Source of the DNA: Terriglobia bacterium
GTDB taxonomy: Bacteria > Acidobacteriota > Terriglobia > UBA7540
Assembly (NCBI GenBank): GCA_035712365.1
Contig: DASTAW010000038.1
Span: forward strand, 1-64,000
DNA length: 64,000 nucleotides
Reading direction: 5' to 3'
The notes under the pieces were generated by a model. The model had not been told where the DNA came from, did no database searches, and saw only the letters and a list, made by a program, of their open reading frames with translations. This document shows positions 9,301 through 18,643 of this stretch, piece after piece (the stretch's first letter is position 1; each line of letters begins with the position of its first letter). The translations under genes and the position numbers were made by a program.

Positions 9301-9786
9301 GTGCCAAAAAAAACCGGAACAATTCATATCAAGTGGATCCGGAGCGGGATTGGGTTTACGCGAAAGCAGAAGGAGATCGTCAGGAGCATCGGGCTGCACC
9401 GTTTGAACCAGGTGGTTGAACGGCCCGACACTGCCCACTTCCACGGCTTGGTTGCAAAAATATCCCATCTGGTAGAGGTGGTCGAGCCGCCGGGGGCCCC
9501 TGCGTGGACTGAGTTGCCTGAGTACAGGATTATTCCGGCGGAACCCGCGGTTGCGGCCCGGCCTCCGAGGGTCGTTGCTGAGAATGAGCCTGCCGCGGCG
9601 GCTGCGGATGCCGAGCTACAGAGTACGGCTCCCGCGAAGAAAGCGACGCCGGCAAAAACTCGTGCGGCCGCTTCGTCTCCCGGCAAGGTAGCGAAGGGAT
9701 CTGAGAAGCCGAAGCGCAAGGCTGCACTGGCGAAACCCGCAGCCTCGGCCCAGAAAGAATCGAAGTCCAGGAAAGGTAAGCAGTAG
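9301..9786 (+). CDS. rpmD: 50S ribosomal protein L30 with long Ala/Lys-rich C-terminal tail (GTG start)
   Basis: L30 is normally a 55-65 residue protein. Here the first ~60 residues match the family: GTIHIKWIRSGIGFTRKQKE, VRSIGLHRLNQVVERPDTA and a final strand ISHLVEVVE. The same frame continues without a stop for about another 100 residues, first a Pro/Ala segment, then a Lys/Ala/Pro/Ser tail with repeated short AKKA, PAKT and KPAA-like units, reminiscent of basic disordered tails of nucleic-acid binding proteins. A GGAGG site precedes the GTG. The tail is probably disordered and RNA-binding, which is inference. Confidence 0.9.
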   Translation: MPKKTGTIHIKWIRSGIGFTRKQKEIVRSIGLHRLNQVVERPDTAHFHGLVAKISHLVEVVEPPGAPAWTELPEYRIIPAEPAVAARPPRVVAENEPAAAAADAELQSTAPAKKATPAKTRAAASSPGKVAKGSEKPKRKAALAKPAASAQKESKSRKGKQ

Positions 9787-9791
9787 ACGCT

Positions 9792-10244
9792 ATGGCCATG
9801 CAGATTGGAACACTTCGGCCTCCCGCCGGCGCTCATAAACGCCGCAAGAGGATTGGCCAGGGCATGGGATCGGGACACGGGAAGACGGCGACCCGAGGCA
9901 GCAAAGGTCAACGGTCGCGCTCCGGGATGCGGATGCGCCCGGGATTCGAAGGTGGCCAGATGCCACTGCACCGCCGTCTGCCGAAGCGTGGGTTCACCAA
10001 CATTTTCAAGAAGCGATACGCCATCGTGAACCTTGGTGACCTCGCAGAGCTCGACCCTAAGGAAAAAGTGACGCCGGAGCTGCTTCAGCAGCTCGGAGTT
10101 ATCGGACGGCTGCACGATGGGCTTAAAGTCTTGGGAGGGGGTGAGTTGAGCGCTCCTCTTCAAATTGCAGCGCATCAGTTTTCGAAATCGGCGGAAGAAA
10201 AGATTGCCAAGGCCGGCGGGAAGGCGGAGGTAATCTCCGCATGA
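9792..10244 (+). CDS. rplO: 50S ribosomal protein L15
   Basis: L15 is a late-assembly large-subunit protein. The N-terminal basic glycine-rich region shows KRRKRIGQGMGSGHGKTATR and SKGQRSRSG, followed by MPLHRRLPKRGFTNIF. Length 150 is typical. Its TGA overlaps the secY start by four bases (ATGA), the usual close link between L15 and SecY. Confidence 0.97.
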   Translation: MAMQIGTLRPPAGAHKRRKRIGQGMGSGHGKTATRGSKGQRSRSGMRMRPGFEGGQMPLHRRLPKRGFTNIFKKRYAIVNLGDLAELDPKEKVTPELLQQLGVIGRLHDGLKVLGGGELSAPLQIAAHQFSKSAEEKIAKAGGKAEVISA

Positions 10245-11650
10245 TGGAGAATCTCAAAAGCCTTACTGAGATTCCGGACCTGCGGAAACGGATCCTGTTC
10301 ACGCTACTTATGCTGGCGGTGTATCGCCTGGGATCGTTTGTTCCCACTCCAGGGATCAATCCCGACGTCCTGGCCCAGGCTTTGAGCAGCCTGGGTAATA
10401 CACTGTTCGGACTCCTTTCGATGTTTTCGGGAGGCAGCCTGGGCCGCCTCACGGTCTTTGCCCTGGGGATTATGCCGTACATCACGGCATCCATCATTCT
10501 GCAGTTGCTGGGCGTGGTTTCTCCCACCCTCGAAAAACTCCAGAAAGAAGGCGAACTCGGTCGCAAGAAGATTACGGAGTATACGCGCTGGATGACCGTG
10601 GGCCTAAGCATGTTTCAGGCCTTCGGCATTGCGATTGCTCTGCAAAGAGAGACCAGCGCGAATCTCCCGCTGGTGAGCCACCCCGGATTGGGCTTCATTC
10701 TGAGTACCGTCCTTACGCTGACCACCGGCTCGGTTTTCGTGATGTGGCTGGGCGAGCAGATTACCGCACGGGGAATCGGCAACGGCATGTCTCTTCTGAT
10801 CTTTGCCGGCATCGTCGTCGGACTTCCGACGGCGATCGCGAACCTGTATCAGAAGGTTTTCGTCACGCGGACCTGGAGCTTTCCAATCGTGTTTGTGCTT
10901 TTAGTCTTCATGCTGGTCGTGGTGGCGTTCATTGTCTTCGTCGAGCGTGGAGAGCGCCGCATTCCGATCCAGTACGCAAAACGGATTGTGGGGCGGAAAG
11001 TTCTTGGAGGCGTATCCACGCACCTTCCGCTCAAGGTGAACAGTGGCGGAGTGATGCCCATCATCTTTGCGGTCTCTATTCTGACTTTTCCCCAGACGAT
11101 CGCGCTGTTTTCTGGAAGCCAGGGAGCTTTCGGCCAAGTCCTGGGCTGGTTCAAGACGGCATTTGGCTGGGGCGAGCCCCTTTATACGCTGACTTACGTC
11201 GTCCTGATTATTTTCTTTGCCCACTTCTACCTTTCAATCATATACAACCCGGACGAGGTTGCGGATAACGTGAGAAAGCAGGGAGGATTCATTCCCGGCA
11301 TTCGCCCTGGCAAGCGGACGGCCGACCATCTGGACGACGTTCTGACAAAGATTACATGGGTAGGCGGTCTTTACCTTGCGTTGATTGCGTTGATTCCGGA
11401 AGTGATGCTTGCCGGCTTGCGAGTGAACCATCTGCCGGTCTGGCTGGGGGGGCAATGGTTTGACTCAAATCTTCCTGGTTGGCTTCTTCACGGCTTGAAT
11501 ATTAATTTTTATTTTGGCGGCACCTCGTTGCTGATCGTGGTGGGTGTCGCAATGGACACCATCCAGCAGGTTGAAGCGCAATTGATCATGCGGCACTACG
11601 AAGGTTTTCTGAAGAAGGGGCGTGTTCGGGGGCGTCGCGCTGCCTCGTGA
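10241..11650 (+). CDS. secY: Protein translocase channel subunit SecY
   Basis: SecY forms the inner-membrane channel through which Sec substrates pass, together with SecE and SecG. The 469-residue protein shows ten hydrophobic segments, with YRLGSFVPTPGINPDVL in the first loop, the TM2 region FALGIMPYITASIILQLLGV, RIPIQYAKRIVG in the cytoplasmic C4 loop region, and NSGGVMPIIFA. Length is slightly above the common 430-450. It overlaps the rplO stop and precedes adk by 27 bases, a standard spc-operon ending. Confidence 0.97.
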   Translation: MMENLKSLTEIPDLRKRILFTLLMLAVYRLGSFVPTPGINPDVLAQALSSLGNTLFGLLSMFSGGSLGRLTVFALGIMPYITASIILQLLGVVSPTLEKLQKEGELGRKKITEYTRWMTVGLSMFQAFGIAIALQRETSANLPLVSHPGLGFILSTVLTLTTGSVFVMWLGEQITARGIGNGMSLLIFAGIVVGLPTAIANLYQKVFVTRTWSFPIVFVLLVFMLVVVAFIVFVERGERRIPIQYAKRIVGRKVLGGVSTHLPLKVNSGGVMPIIFAVSILTFPQTIALFSGSQGAFGQVLGWFKTAFGWGEPLYTLTYVVLIIFFAHFYLSIIYNPDEVADNVRKQGGFIPGIRPGKRTADHLDDVLTKITWVGGLYLALIALIPEVMLAGLRVNHLPVWLGGQWFDSNLPGWLLHGLNINFYFGGTSLLIVVGVAMDTIQQVEAQLIMRHYEGFLKKGRVRGRRAAS

Positions 11651-11677
11651 GTGCACTGAACGCAAAGAAGGCGAACG

Positions 11678-12340
11678 ATGGCGCAGATCCTCATTTTCCT
11701 GGGCCCCCCAGGCGCCGGCAAGGGAACCCAGGCGCGAGCGGTTGCCAGGGAACTGGGTATTCCGCACATCTCAACCGGCGATATCCTTCGGGAGGCTGCA
11801 CGGAAAAAAACTAGCCTTGGTTTGGCTGCCAAGGCTAAGATGGATAAAGGAGAACTGGTTCCGGATGAGGTAATTTCCCCGATCGTGGAAGAACGGCTGG
11901 GCCGGCCTGACTGCAAGGAAGGCGCAATCCTGGACGGCTTTCCAAGAACCATCGCTCAGGCAAAATTCCTTGACGCCATGCTCGAAAGAGTCGGCCTTGG
12001 CGAGCCGCTGGTTCTGAACATTCAGGTGGATGCCGATTCAGTGATCGAGCGGCTCACGGGTCGTAGGACTTGCCCGGCCTGCGGAGAGATTTACAACGTT
12101 TACTTCAATCCTGCAGGTCACGTCGGCATCTGTGATAGGGATGGAAGCCGGCTCGTCCAGCGGGCGGACGACAACGAGGACGCCATCAGGATCCGCCTGA
12201 AGGCGTATGAACAGGACACTTTGCCGCTGATTGATTATTATCAGCGGAAGGACACCTTGCTTCAGGTGGATGGAAACGGGGCGCCGGCGGCGATCACAGA
12301 AACGCTCCTGAGCCTCGTGAAGACACATGATTATCTGTAA
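11678..12340 (+). CDS. adk: Adenylate kinase, zinc-lid type
   Basis: Adenylate kinase interconverts ATP + AMP and 2 ADP in the cytoplasm. The P-loop GPPGAGKGT is at residues 9-17, HISTGDILR binds AMP, and DGFPRTIAQA is the conserved NMP-binding core. The long-form lid carries zinc ligands C132, C135, C152 and D155 (CPAC ... CDRD). Length 220 agrees with the long form. The end overlaps map by 14 bases. Confidence 0.97.
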   Translation: MAQILIFLGPPGAGKGTQARAVARELGIPHISTGDILREAARKKTSLGLAAKAKMDKGELVPDEVISPIVEERLGRPDCKEGAILDGFPRTIAQAKFLDAMLERVGLGEPLVLNIQVDADSVIERLTGRRTCPACGEIYNVYFNPAGHVGICDRDGSRLVQRADDNEDAIRIRLKAYEQDTLPLIDYYQRKDTLLQVDGNGAPAAITETLLSLVKTHDYL

Positions 12341-13073
12341 GTCGGCGGCGGAAATAGAGAAGTTGCGCCGGAGCGGACGGCTGGTGAGAGAGATCCTTGA
12401 AGAGACGCGTGAACAGGCCAAGCCCGGCGTCACAACCATGGAGCTCGAGAAGTTCGTTGAGCGGCGTCTGGCCGGGGTGGGAGCAAAGCCGGCCTTCAAA
12501 GGCTATCGGGGGTACCCGTGTTGCCTGTGCGTGTCGGTGAACGAGCAGATTGTTCACGGCATTCCTTCAAACCGCCGTTTGAACGAAGGCGACATCGTCA
12601 GCCTCGATTTAGGTGTGATCATCGACGGCTACTATGGCGACGCTGCCATGACGGTCCCCGTGGGGATGATAAGGGAACCGCTCCAAAGGCTTCTTCGCGT
12701 GACCGAGGAATCACTGCAATTGGCGATTGACAAGGCGCGCGTGGGAAACCGGCTGGGAGACATCTCGGCCGCCGTGGAACAGCATGTTGTCAATAGCGGT
12801 TTTTCAGTCGTGAAGGAGTTTGTGGGCCACGGAATCGGCCGACAGCTTCATGAAGAACCCCAGATACCGAACTTTGGACCGCCAGGTTACGGCCCGCCGC
12901 TGAAGGCGGGAATGGTGCTGGCGATTGAGCCTATGGTTAATGTAGGCGGTCCCGGATTGCGGATTCTGGACGACCAGTGGACGGCTGTCACGGTCGATGG
13001 CGCTCCTTCAGCGCATTTTGAGCATATGATCGCCGTGACGCAAAATGGTCCCGATGTTTTGACCCGCTTGTAA
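12327..13073 (+). CDS. map: Methionine aminopeptidase, type I
   Basis: Removes the initiator methionine from nascent proteins. The five metal ligands of the pita-bread fold are all present: D94, D105, H168, E201 and E232, with the substrate-contacting H78 in IVHGIP. The spacing equals that of the E. coli enzyme minus three residues. The 248-residue length is normal. The gene overlaps the end of adk; the secY-adk-map-infA order is common. Confidence 0.97.
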   Translation: MIICKSAAEIEKLRRSGRLVREILEETREQAKPGVTTMELEKFVERRLAGVGAKPAFKGYRGYPCCLCVSVNEQIVHGIPSNRRLNEGDIVSLDLGVIIDGYYGDAAMTVPVGMIREPLQRLLRVTEESLQLAIDKARVGNRLGDISAAVEQHVVNSGFSVVKEFVGHGIGRQLHEEPQIPNFGPPGYGPPLKAGMVLAIEPMVNVGGPGLRILDDQWTAVTVDGAPSAHFEHMIAVTQNGPDVLTRL

Positions 13074-13122
13074 CGGGGGAGCGAAGGCTTGTGGGCCGCT
13101 GTTAAGACAAAGAAAAAGGTAT

Positions 13123-13344
13123 ATGGCCAAAGAAGAAGCGATTGAAGTGATGGCGACAGTTATTGAATCGCTCCCGAATGCCATGTTTCGCGTCGAGCTC
13201 GAAAATGGCAAGCACAAGGTTCTGGCTCACATCTCTGGCAAGATGCGGAAAAACTTCATCCGGATCCTGCCGGGCGACAAGGTTGCTGTTGAGCTTTCAC
13301 CCTATGACTTGACGCGAGGCCGTATTGTCTATCGGTACAAATAA
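13123..13344 (+). CDS. infA: Translation initiation factor IF-1
   Basis: IF-1 occupies the A site during 30S initiation. The 73-residue OB-fold protein contains [20 protein letters not shown] and the conserved [20 protein letters not shown] followed by RIVYRYK. It starts [19 protein letters not shown], standard for IF-1. Length and location before rpmJ are typical. Confidence 0.97.
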   Translation: MAKEEAIEVMATVIESLPNAMFRVELENGKHKVLAHISGKMRKNFIRILPGDKVAVELSPYDLTRGRIVYRYK

Positions 13345-13437
13345 AGGATGGCGCACATCTCGAACCTGCGGCTCTCGCGCCGTTTACGGCTGGATCGCAA
13401 TTCCTCATGTCATCTGTTACGAAAAAAGAGGCCAGGA

Positions 13438-13551
13438 ATGAAAGTTCGCTCTTCTGTGAAGAAAATCTGTTCCAAGTGCAAGTTCGTGCGACGTGGCAGG
13501 GTTTTGCGGGTGATTTGCGAAAACCCAAAGCACAAACAGCGCCAAGGCTAG
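13438..13551 (+). CDS. rpmJ: 50S ribosomal protein L36, zinc form
   Basis: A 37-residue zinc-ribbon protein of the large subunit. The sequence begins [19 protein letters not shown] and has all four zinc ligands, C11, C14, C27 and H32. The same frame is open back to 13348, but the extra 30 residues do not belong to the family, so the internal ATG at 13438 is the start. It lies between infA and rpsM as in most bacteria. Confidence 0.95.
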   Translation: MKVRSSVKKICSKCKFVRRGRVLRVICENPKHKQRQG

Positions 13552-13635
13552 GTTGGGTGTTTGCGATTCCTGATCCCGGCCGTTAGATTCTGTTCGGGAG
13601 CAGGCCGTTATGTTTGACTCACTTGGAGGTCCTTT

Positions 13636-14022
13636 ATGGCACGTATAGCAGGGGTCGATTTGCCGATCCGGAAGCGGGTTGGAATTGGCCTCACCTATAT
13701 TTACGGGATTGGGCGCGCCAGGTCGCTCTCCATCCTTGGCCGTGCGGGCGTTGACCCCGGTAAACCGGTGAAGGATTTGACTGAAGAGGAAGTGACGCAC
13801 ATTCGGCAAATCATCGAGGAGGAAGGCGGCGTTGAAGGCGACCTTCGAAAAGAGGTCGCGTTGAATGTCCGGCGGCTGATTGAAATTGGCTCCTATCGCG
13901 GCATGCGACACCGGCGTAATCTGCCTGTCCGCGGACAGCGGACCCACACCAATGCCCGGACGCGCAAAGGCCCGCGCCGCGGCACGGTTGCGAATAAGAA
14001 GAAGGCGGCGGCAAAGACTTAG
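13636..14022 (+). CDS. rpsM: 30S ribosomal protein S13
   Basis: S13 in the 30S head forms intersubunit bridges with L5 and touches P-site tRNA through its basic tail. The product begins [20 protein letters not shown] and contains the helix-two-turn-helix block [19 protein letters not shown] and [20 protein letters not shown]. It has 128 residues with a lysine-rich end. A GGAGG-type site precedes the ATG. Confidence 0.97.
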   Translation: MARIAGVDLPIRKRVGIGLTYIYGIGRARSLSILGRAGVDPGKPVKDLTEEEVTHIRQIIEEEGGVEGDLRKEVALNVRRLIEIGSYRGMRHRRNLPVRGQRTHTNARTRKGPRRGTVANKKKAAAKT

Positions 14023-14087
14023 GGTTGGCAGGCTGAGCGGCCTCGGCAGGAAAATCGATGCCGTGGCAGGATTTTTGACGGAGGATT

Positions 14088-14495
14088 ATGGCGAAGGCAG
14101 CGGCTAAACCAGGTAAGAAGAAGAGTGTTAAGAAACGCGAAAAGCGGGTGGTTCCTCACGGAGTGGCGCACATCCAGGCGACCTTCAATAACACGATGGT
14201 GTGTATTACGGATCCGGACGGGAAAACAATCTGCTGGTCAAGCGCCGGCGCGCTTGGCTTTCGCGGTTCGCGCAAGGGTACGCCGTTTGCGGCTCAGCAG
14301 GCGGCCGCGCGGGCGGCTAGCGCCGCTCGGGACCACGGCATGCGTAGCGTGCAGGTTCGAGTGAAGGGGCCGGGTGCGGGTCGCGAATCTGCCATCCGTG
14401 CGCTCGCTGCGTCCGGCTTGGAGGTTCGGGAACTCAAAGATGTTACACCGATTCCTCACAACGGTTGCCGCCCGCCCAAGCGGCGTCGCGTGTAA
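14088..14495 (+). CDS. rpsK: 30S ribosomal protein S11
   Basis: S11 forms the platform near the E site. Signature blocks include [40 protein letters not shown] and [20 protein letters not shown], ending in [12 protein letters not shown]. The N-terminus has a lysine-rich extension. The 135-residue length is typical. A 105-base gap with GC-rich sequence separates it from rpsD. Confidence 0.97.
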   Translation: MAKAAAKPGKKKSVKKREKRVVPHGVAHIQATFNNTMVCITDPDGKTICWSSAGALGFRGSRKGTPFAAQQAAARAASAARDHGMRSVQVRVKGPGAGRESAIRALAASGLEVRELKDVTPIPHNGCRPPKRRRV

Positions 14496-14600
14496 GCTTT
14501 AGCGTATCTATGGGCATGAAGGGGCTGGGGTAATGCTCCGGGGCAGGAAATCAGTTGATCGATCTCCCCAGTCCGGGATGGGAAGGTACAGGAGGGTTAT

Positions 14601-15230
14601 TTGGCAAGATATCGTGAAGCAGTATGCCGGCTTTGCCGCAGGGAGGGGCAGAAACTCTTTTTGAAGGGCCAGCGCTGTTTGACCGACAAGTGCGCCATTG
14701 AAAAGAGAAACTTTCCTCCAGGCCAGCACGGAAAATCGCGTCGTCCGAAGCCCCAGGGGTATGGAATTCAACTCCGGGAAAAGCAGAAGGTTCGGCGGCT
14801 CTATCAGATTCTCGAGAACCAGTTTCGCAACTATTTTGAAAAAGCTGTGAGCCGCAAGGGTGTTACGGGCGAGACGTTGCTGCTGAACCTTGAACAGCGG
14901 CTGGACAACGTCGTTTACCGGCTCGGTCTGGCCACGTCGCGCGCCGAAGCCCGCCAACTGGTACGCCACGGGCACATCCAGGTGTCAGGAAAGAAGGTAA
15001 ACATCCCCTCGTTCCATGTGGTGCCCGGCCAGGAGATCGGAGTCCGGGAGAAGAGCCGCAAGTTGGAATCCATCCAGCGGTCGCTCGATCTGTCAGGGAA
15101 TCGCGGCGTGCCGCCGTGGCTGGCGCTTGATCGGGAAAATCTGAAGGCCCAGGTGGTCTCTGTTCCGAAACGCGAAGACGTCAATTTCCCGATTCAGGAG
15201 CAGATGATCGTCGAACTTTATTCGAAATAA
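14601..15230 (+). CDS. rpsD: 30S ribosomal protein S4, zinc form (TTG start)
   Basis: S4 nucleates 30S assembly and in E. coli autoregulates the alpha operon. The 209-residue product begins [20 protein letters not shown] from a TTG preceded by ACAGGAGGG. Zinc ligands C9, C12, C26 and C31 are present. The S4 RNA-binding domain shows [20 protein letters not shown] followed by [10 protein letters not shown]. It is next to rpoA, as is common. Confidence 0.96.
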   Translation: MARYREAVCRLCRREGQKLFLKGQRCLTDKCAIEKRNFPPGQHGKSRRPKPQGYGIQLREKQKVRRLYQILENQFRNYFEKAVSRKGVTGETLLLNLEQRLDNVVYRLGLATSRAEARQLVRHGHIQVSGKKVNIPSFHVVPGQEIGVREKSRKLESIQRSLDLSGNRGVPPWLALDRENLKAQVVSVPKREDVNFPIQEQMIVELYSK

Positions 15231-15284
15231 CTAATTTGATGATAGCGCTGGAGGCGGCGGCGCTTCCAGGGAGGTGAAGGCAAT

Positions 15285-16310
15285 ATGCTCTGGAAAGGTT
15301 TTCAAAAGCCCAAGCGGCTTGTGTGTAATACAAATACTCTTACCGACAAGTATGGTCAGTTCACTGCACAGCCCTTCGAGCGCGGTTTCGGCACAACCAT
15401 TGGCAACGCGCTTCGCCGTGTTCTTCTTTCATCGATTGAGGGGGCGGCGATTACCGCGGTCAAAATCGAGGGGGTGATGCATGAGTTCTCTTCCATCCCC
15501 GGTGTGGTGGAAGATGCAACGGACATTATCCTCAGCCTCAAACAAATTCCTTTGAAGATGAACGTCGAGGGTCCGAAAACTCTTACGCTGGAGGTGAGCA
15601 ATGCGGGCGAGGTGACCTCGAGCATGATCCAGCCGGACGCGGACATCGAAATCCTGGATAAGGATGCTTACATCGCAACGGTCAGCGAAGGTGGCAGCCT
15701 GCGGATTGAGATGCGTGTGAAGAACGGAAGAGGGTACGTTTCTGCAGAAAAGAATTTCGATGAAGACCTTCCGATCGGGTATATCCCGGTTGACTCGGTA
15801 CACTCTCCGATCCGCAAGGTCAATTACGCGGTGGAAGCCGCACGCCTCGGGCAAATGACGGATTTTGATAAGCTCACGCTCGACGTCTGGACTAACGGCG
15901 CCGTTACTCCCCAGGATGCGATTGGCCTCGCGGCCAAGCTCCTCAAAGACCACATGAGCATCTTCATCAATTTCGAGGAGGGGACGATTTCTGAGGAGAT
16001 CTCGGAGGAGAAACCTTCGACGGTGTATAACGAGAATCTCGACCGTTCGGTTGAGGAGTTGGAACTTTCAGTTCGCTCCTACAACTGCCTGAAGAATGCG
16101 AACATTTCGACCATTCGAGAGCTGGTGCAAAAGTCCGAGCAGGAGATGCTGAAGACCAAGAACTTCGGCCGGAAATCTCTGAATGAGATCAAGGAAATCC
16201 TGACGGCGATGGGCCTGGGACTGGGCATGAAATTTGACGAAAGGGGCAATCCCCTGCCATTGGCCAGCCAGCCGCCTTCAGACCAGCCAGCCTGGGGACA
16301 GGAAAGCTAG
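15285..16310 (+). CDS. rpoA: DNA-directed RNA polymerase alpha subunit
   Basis: Alpha dimerises to scaffold RNA polymerase, and its C-terminal domain binds UP elements and activators. The N-terminal domain shows [20 protein letters not shown]; the linker is near residues 240-265; the C-terminal domain shows [20 protein letters not shown] and [14 protein letters not shown]. Length 341 is slightly above usual, with a Pro/Ser-rich tail. A GGGAGGTGAAGG region upstream is the binding site. rplQ follows after two bases. Confidence 0.97.
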   Translation: MLWKGFQKPKRLVCNTNTLTDKYGQFTAQPFERGFGTTIGNALRRVLLSSIEGAAITAVKIEGVMHEFSSIPGVVEDATDIILSLKQIPLKMNVEGPKTLTLEVSNAGEVTSSMIQPDADIEILDKDAYIATVSEGGSLRIEMRVKNGRGYVSAEKNFDEDLPIGYIPVDSVHSPIRKVNYAVEAARLGQMTDFDKLTLDVWTNGAVTPQDAIGLAAKLLKDHMSIFINFEEGTISEEISEEKPSTVYNENLDRSVEELELSVRSYNCLKNANISTIRELVQKSEQEMLKTKNFGRKSLNEIKEILTAMGLGLGMKFDERGNPLPLASQPPSDQPAWGQES

Positions 16311-16312
16311 CG

Positions 16313-16780
16313 ATGCGGCATCGTAATTTCGGAAGAAAACTTAGCAGGAACACCGAGCACCGGCGGGCCCTTCTGCGAAACCTCGTGACTTCGCTGATCC
16401 TGGAGGAGCGGATAGAAACGACCCTTCCCAAAGCCAAAGAGGCGCGGGCCGCTGCGGAGCGCATGATAACCCTGGGCAAACGAGGCGACCTCCACGCCCG
16501 CCGGTTGGCGGCAAGCTATTCACTGAGCGCTCCGGCGGTGAAGAAGCTCTTTGGAGATATTGCGAAGCGCTACGAGTCGCGCAACGGCGGATATACCCGC
16601 ATCGTGCGCACGGGCTGGCGAAGCGGCGACGGAGCTGATACGGCCGTGCTGGAACTGGTCGGAAACCAGGTCCTTCAGCAGCGCGCTGAACTCCGGGCGA
16701 AGCGGGCCGAGCGACGTAAGAAAGCAGCGGAGGAAGCTGCCGCCCAACAGCCGGAATTGCCGCCAAAAGCGGAAGAGTAG
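16313..16780 (+). CDS. rplQ: 50S ribosomal protein L17
   Basis: L17 lies at the tunnel exit and ends the alpha operon here. The sequence starts [20 protein letters not shown], with [20 protein letters not shown] and the following [20 protein letters not shown]. At 155 residues it is longer than the usual 115-130 because of an Ala/Glu/Arg-rich C-terminal tail. No clear Rho-independent terminator is visible downstream. Confidence 0.96.
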   Translation: MRHRNFGRKLSRNTEHRRALLRNLVTSLILEERIETTLPKAKEARAAAERMITLGKRGDLHARRLAASYSLSAPAVKKLFGDIAKRYESRNGGYTRIVRTGWRSGDGADTAVLELVGNQVLQQRAELRAKRAERRKKAAEEAAAQQPELPPKAEE

Positions 16781-17010
16781 CGAAACTCAGAACTGCTGCC
16801 TCGCTCCGATTGTGTCGAATCTGCTGGCGGGTTGATTTACTCCTGGACGGAACCGGACGATTCGCGGTCTGCCCAGCGGTTCGCCTGCTCTTCCTTTCTG
16901 CAGCGCTAGTGCATCTGTATTTCCTCTATAACTAAGGTCCGTTCCTCGCTCCTTCTAAGATTTCGTTACGACAGGAGGAAAATTTACGACTTCGAGACGT
17001 TCGACGCAGC

Positions 17011-17424
17011 TTGTATATCCACGAGCCGCAGTTCGAACTCGAGAAAATGTTCCTCGATGACGCCGACATGCAGTGGGCGAAAATCGTAGTCGTCAAATGT
17101 GTCATCGAGAAGGAGACCAATTGCCTGCCTGACGCTGCCGCGCTGTTTGATCTGATTGACAGTGTCGTGCGAAAACTCCGGCCCGACCCCGCCCCGTTAT
17201 CGTCATCGGTGGGCATTCGCTGCCGGTTTTGTGGCGTCGGCACGTATGTTCGCGGGAGGTTTTATAGCAACGGCACATCGCCTTGCTGGGTCGGCCCCAG
17301 GCCCCAGGAGCGGGGCAGCAGGGGCGATAAAGGTCGTCCGGGTGTAATGAGGTGCAGCCACTGTGGCCACCTCGAATGTTTCCGCCGGCCTATCGGCAGA
17401 CGCACTTTTGGCGAGTTGTGCTAG
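17011..17424 (+). CDS. Hypothetical protein with two CxxC pairs (possible zinc ribbon), start uncertain
   Basis: The frame is open from 16936 to 17424, but no ATG fits; a TTG at 17011 is possible, while the best ribosome binding site (AGGAGG at 16973-16978) is followed only by non-standard codons. The visible protein has an acidic/hydrophobic N-terminal half and then CRFC and CSHC pairs 50 residues apart, which could form a zinc ribbon. The middle, between the pairs, is Gly/Arg/Pro-rich and low in character. It may be a real small zinc-ribbon gene or a decayed remnant. I recognise no family. Confidence 0.35.
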   Translation: MYIHEPQFELEKMFLDDADMQWAKIVVVKCVIEKETNCLPDAAALFDLIDSVVRKLRPDPAPLSSSVGIRCRFCGVGTYVRGRFYSNGTSPCWVGPRPQERGSRGDKGRPGVMRCSHCGHLECFRRPIGRRTFGELC

Positions 17425-17425
17425 C

Positions 17426-18580
17426 CTAGGCGTGGTGAGCATCACGGGCGGCCCACAACGCCTTCTCCAGCCGGTTGAGGATTTCTTCTGAAAGCTTTGT
17501 GGTCACTGAGAGACGCAGTCGGGACTGGCCTTGGGGGACAGTGGGCGGGCGGATGGGGCGGACGGCGAAGCCGTGGCGCGAGAGTTCGCGGGCGTAATGG
17601 ACGGCGGCGTCATTCCCACCCAGCAGTATGGGGACAATCTGCGAATCGCTCGAGCCGGTATTGAATCCGGCCTCCTGCAATCGGCCGCGGAAAAAGCCGG
17701 CCAGCGCCAGAAGTCGGCGGCGTTCGGCGTCGGCCTCGGCGGCGATTTCGACCGCTTTCCCAATCTGGGCGGCGAAGTAGGGCGGCAGGGCGGTGCTGTA
17801 GATAAAGGTGCGCGCCCGGTTGACGAGGAATTGCTTCAGCGTATCCGTGCCGCACACAAATGCTCCGGCAGAAGCCAGGGCCTTGCCGCAGGGATGGACC
17901 GAGGCAAGCACGCGCGCGTTGATGCCGGCGCCGGCCACGAGGCCCCGTCCACGCGGCCCGAAAACGCCCGTCGCATGCGCTTCATCCACCACCAGGTCAG
18001 CGCCAAAGCGATCAGCCAGCGAGAGCAATTCCGGCAAGGGCGTGCGGTCTCCCTCCATGCTGAAGAGGCTTTCCACCACAATGAATTTTCGGCCGGCGGT
18101 GTCGCATCGCCGCAATGCGTCTTGCAGAAAATTGAGATCGAGATGAGGGAAGATCACTTTGCGGGCGCGCGAAAGGCGAATGCCGTCAATCAGGCTGGCG
18201 TGGTTGGATTCATCTGAAAAGACCGTGTCGTCGGGGCGCAGGATGGCGGTCAGGAGTCCCACATTGGCCGCATAGCCGGAACTGAAAAAGAGCCCGGCTT
18301 CGGTTCCGATAAAGCGCGCGAACTCTGATTCCAGTTCCTCCCAGGCCGCTGCGTTGCCGCTAAGCAGGCGCGAGCCGGTGGAGGCCACGGGGCTGCCAGA
18401 TACAAGCGCGGCCGCGACAGCGCGGGCGAGCCTGGGGTCTCGCGAAAGGTCGAGATAGTCGTTAGAGCAAAGATTGACGCCCTCCATCCGGCCGAGCCGT
18501 CGAAGCTCCTGCCGCGCTGCGAGCGATTCGAGTTCCGCCCGCAGGCTGTCGAGAGCCGAGATGGTGTCCAGCTTTTTCAT
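17426..18580 (-). CDS. bioF: 8-amino-7-oxononanoate synthase
   Basis: BioF is a PLP enzyme that joins pimeloyl thioester and L-alanine in the first committed step of biotin ring formation. Visible are the N-terminal LCSNDYLDLSRDPRLARA, STGSRLLSGN, the aspartate motif LVVDEAHATGVFG and the PLP lysine K233 in HPCGKALASAGAF. The ATG at 18580 gives 384 residues, the family length; a TTG two codons upstream (18586) is the alternative. It is downstream of bioB on the same strand, 63 bases away, so they likely form one transcript. Confidence 0.95.
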   Translation of the reverse strand: MKKLDTISALDSLRAELESLAARQELRRLGRMEGVNLCSNDYLDLSRDPRLARAVAAALVSGSPVASTGSRLLSGNAAAWEELESEFARFIGTEAGLFFSSGYAANVGLLTAILRPDDTVFSDESNHASLIDGIRLSRARKVIFPHLDLNFLQDALRRCDTAGRKFIVVESLFSMEGDRTPLPELLSLADRFGADLVVDEAHATGVFGPRGRGLVAGAGINARVLASVHPCGKALASAGAFVCGTDTLKQFLVNRARTFIYSTALPPYFAAQIGKAVEIAAEADAERRRLLALAGFFRGRLQEAGFNTGSSDSQIVPILLGGNDAAVHYARELSRHGFAVRPIRPPTVPQGQSRLRLSVTTKLSEEILNRLEKALWAARDAHHA

Positions 18581-18643
18581 ACCCAAACAGACTCATTTTA
18601 CGTCGGTGCATTGGGGTCCCGCCCCGGCGAGACCGCCGCTACT

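Noticed and set aside
17531-18217. Rightward open frame of 228 codons
   Set aside because: It is antisense to bioF, which is well supported by its PLP-binding motifs.
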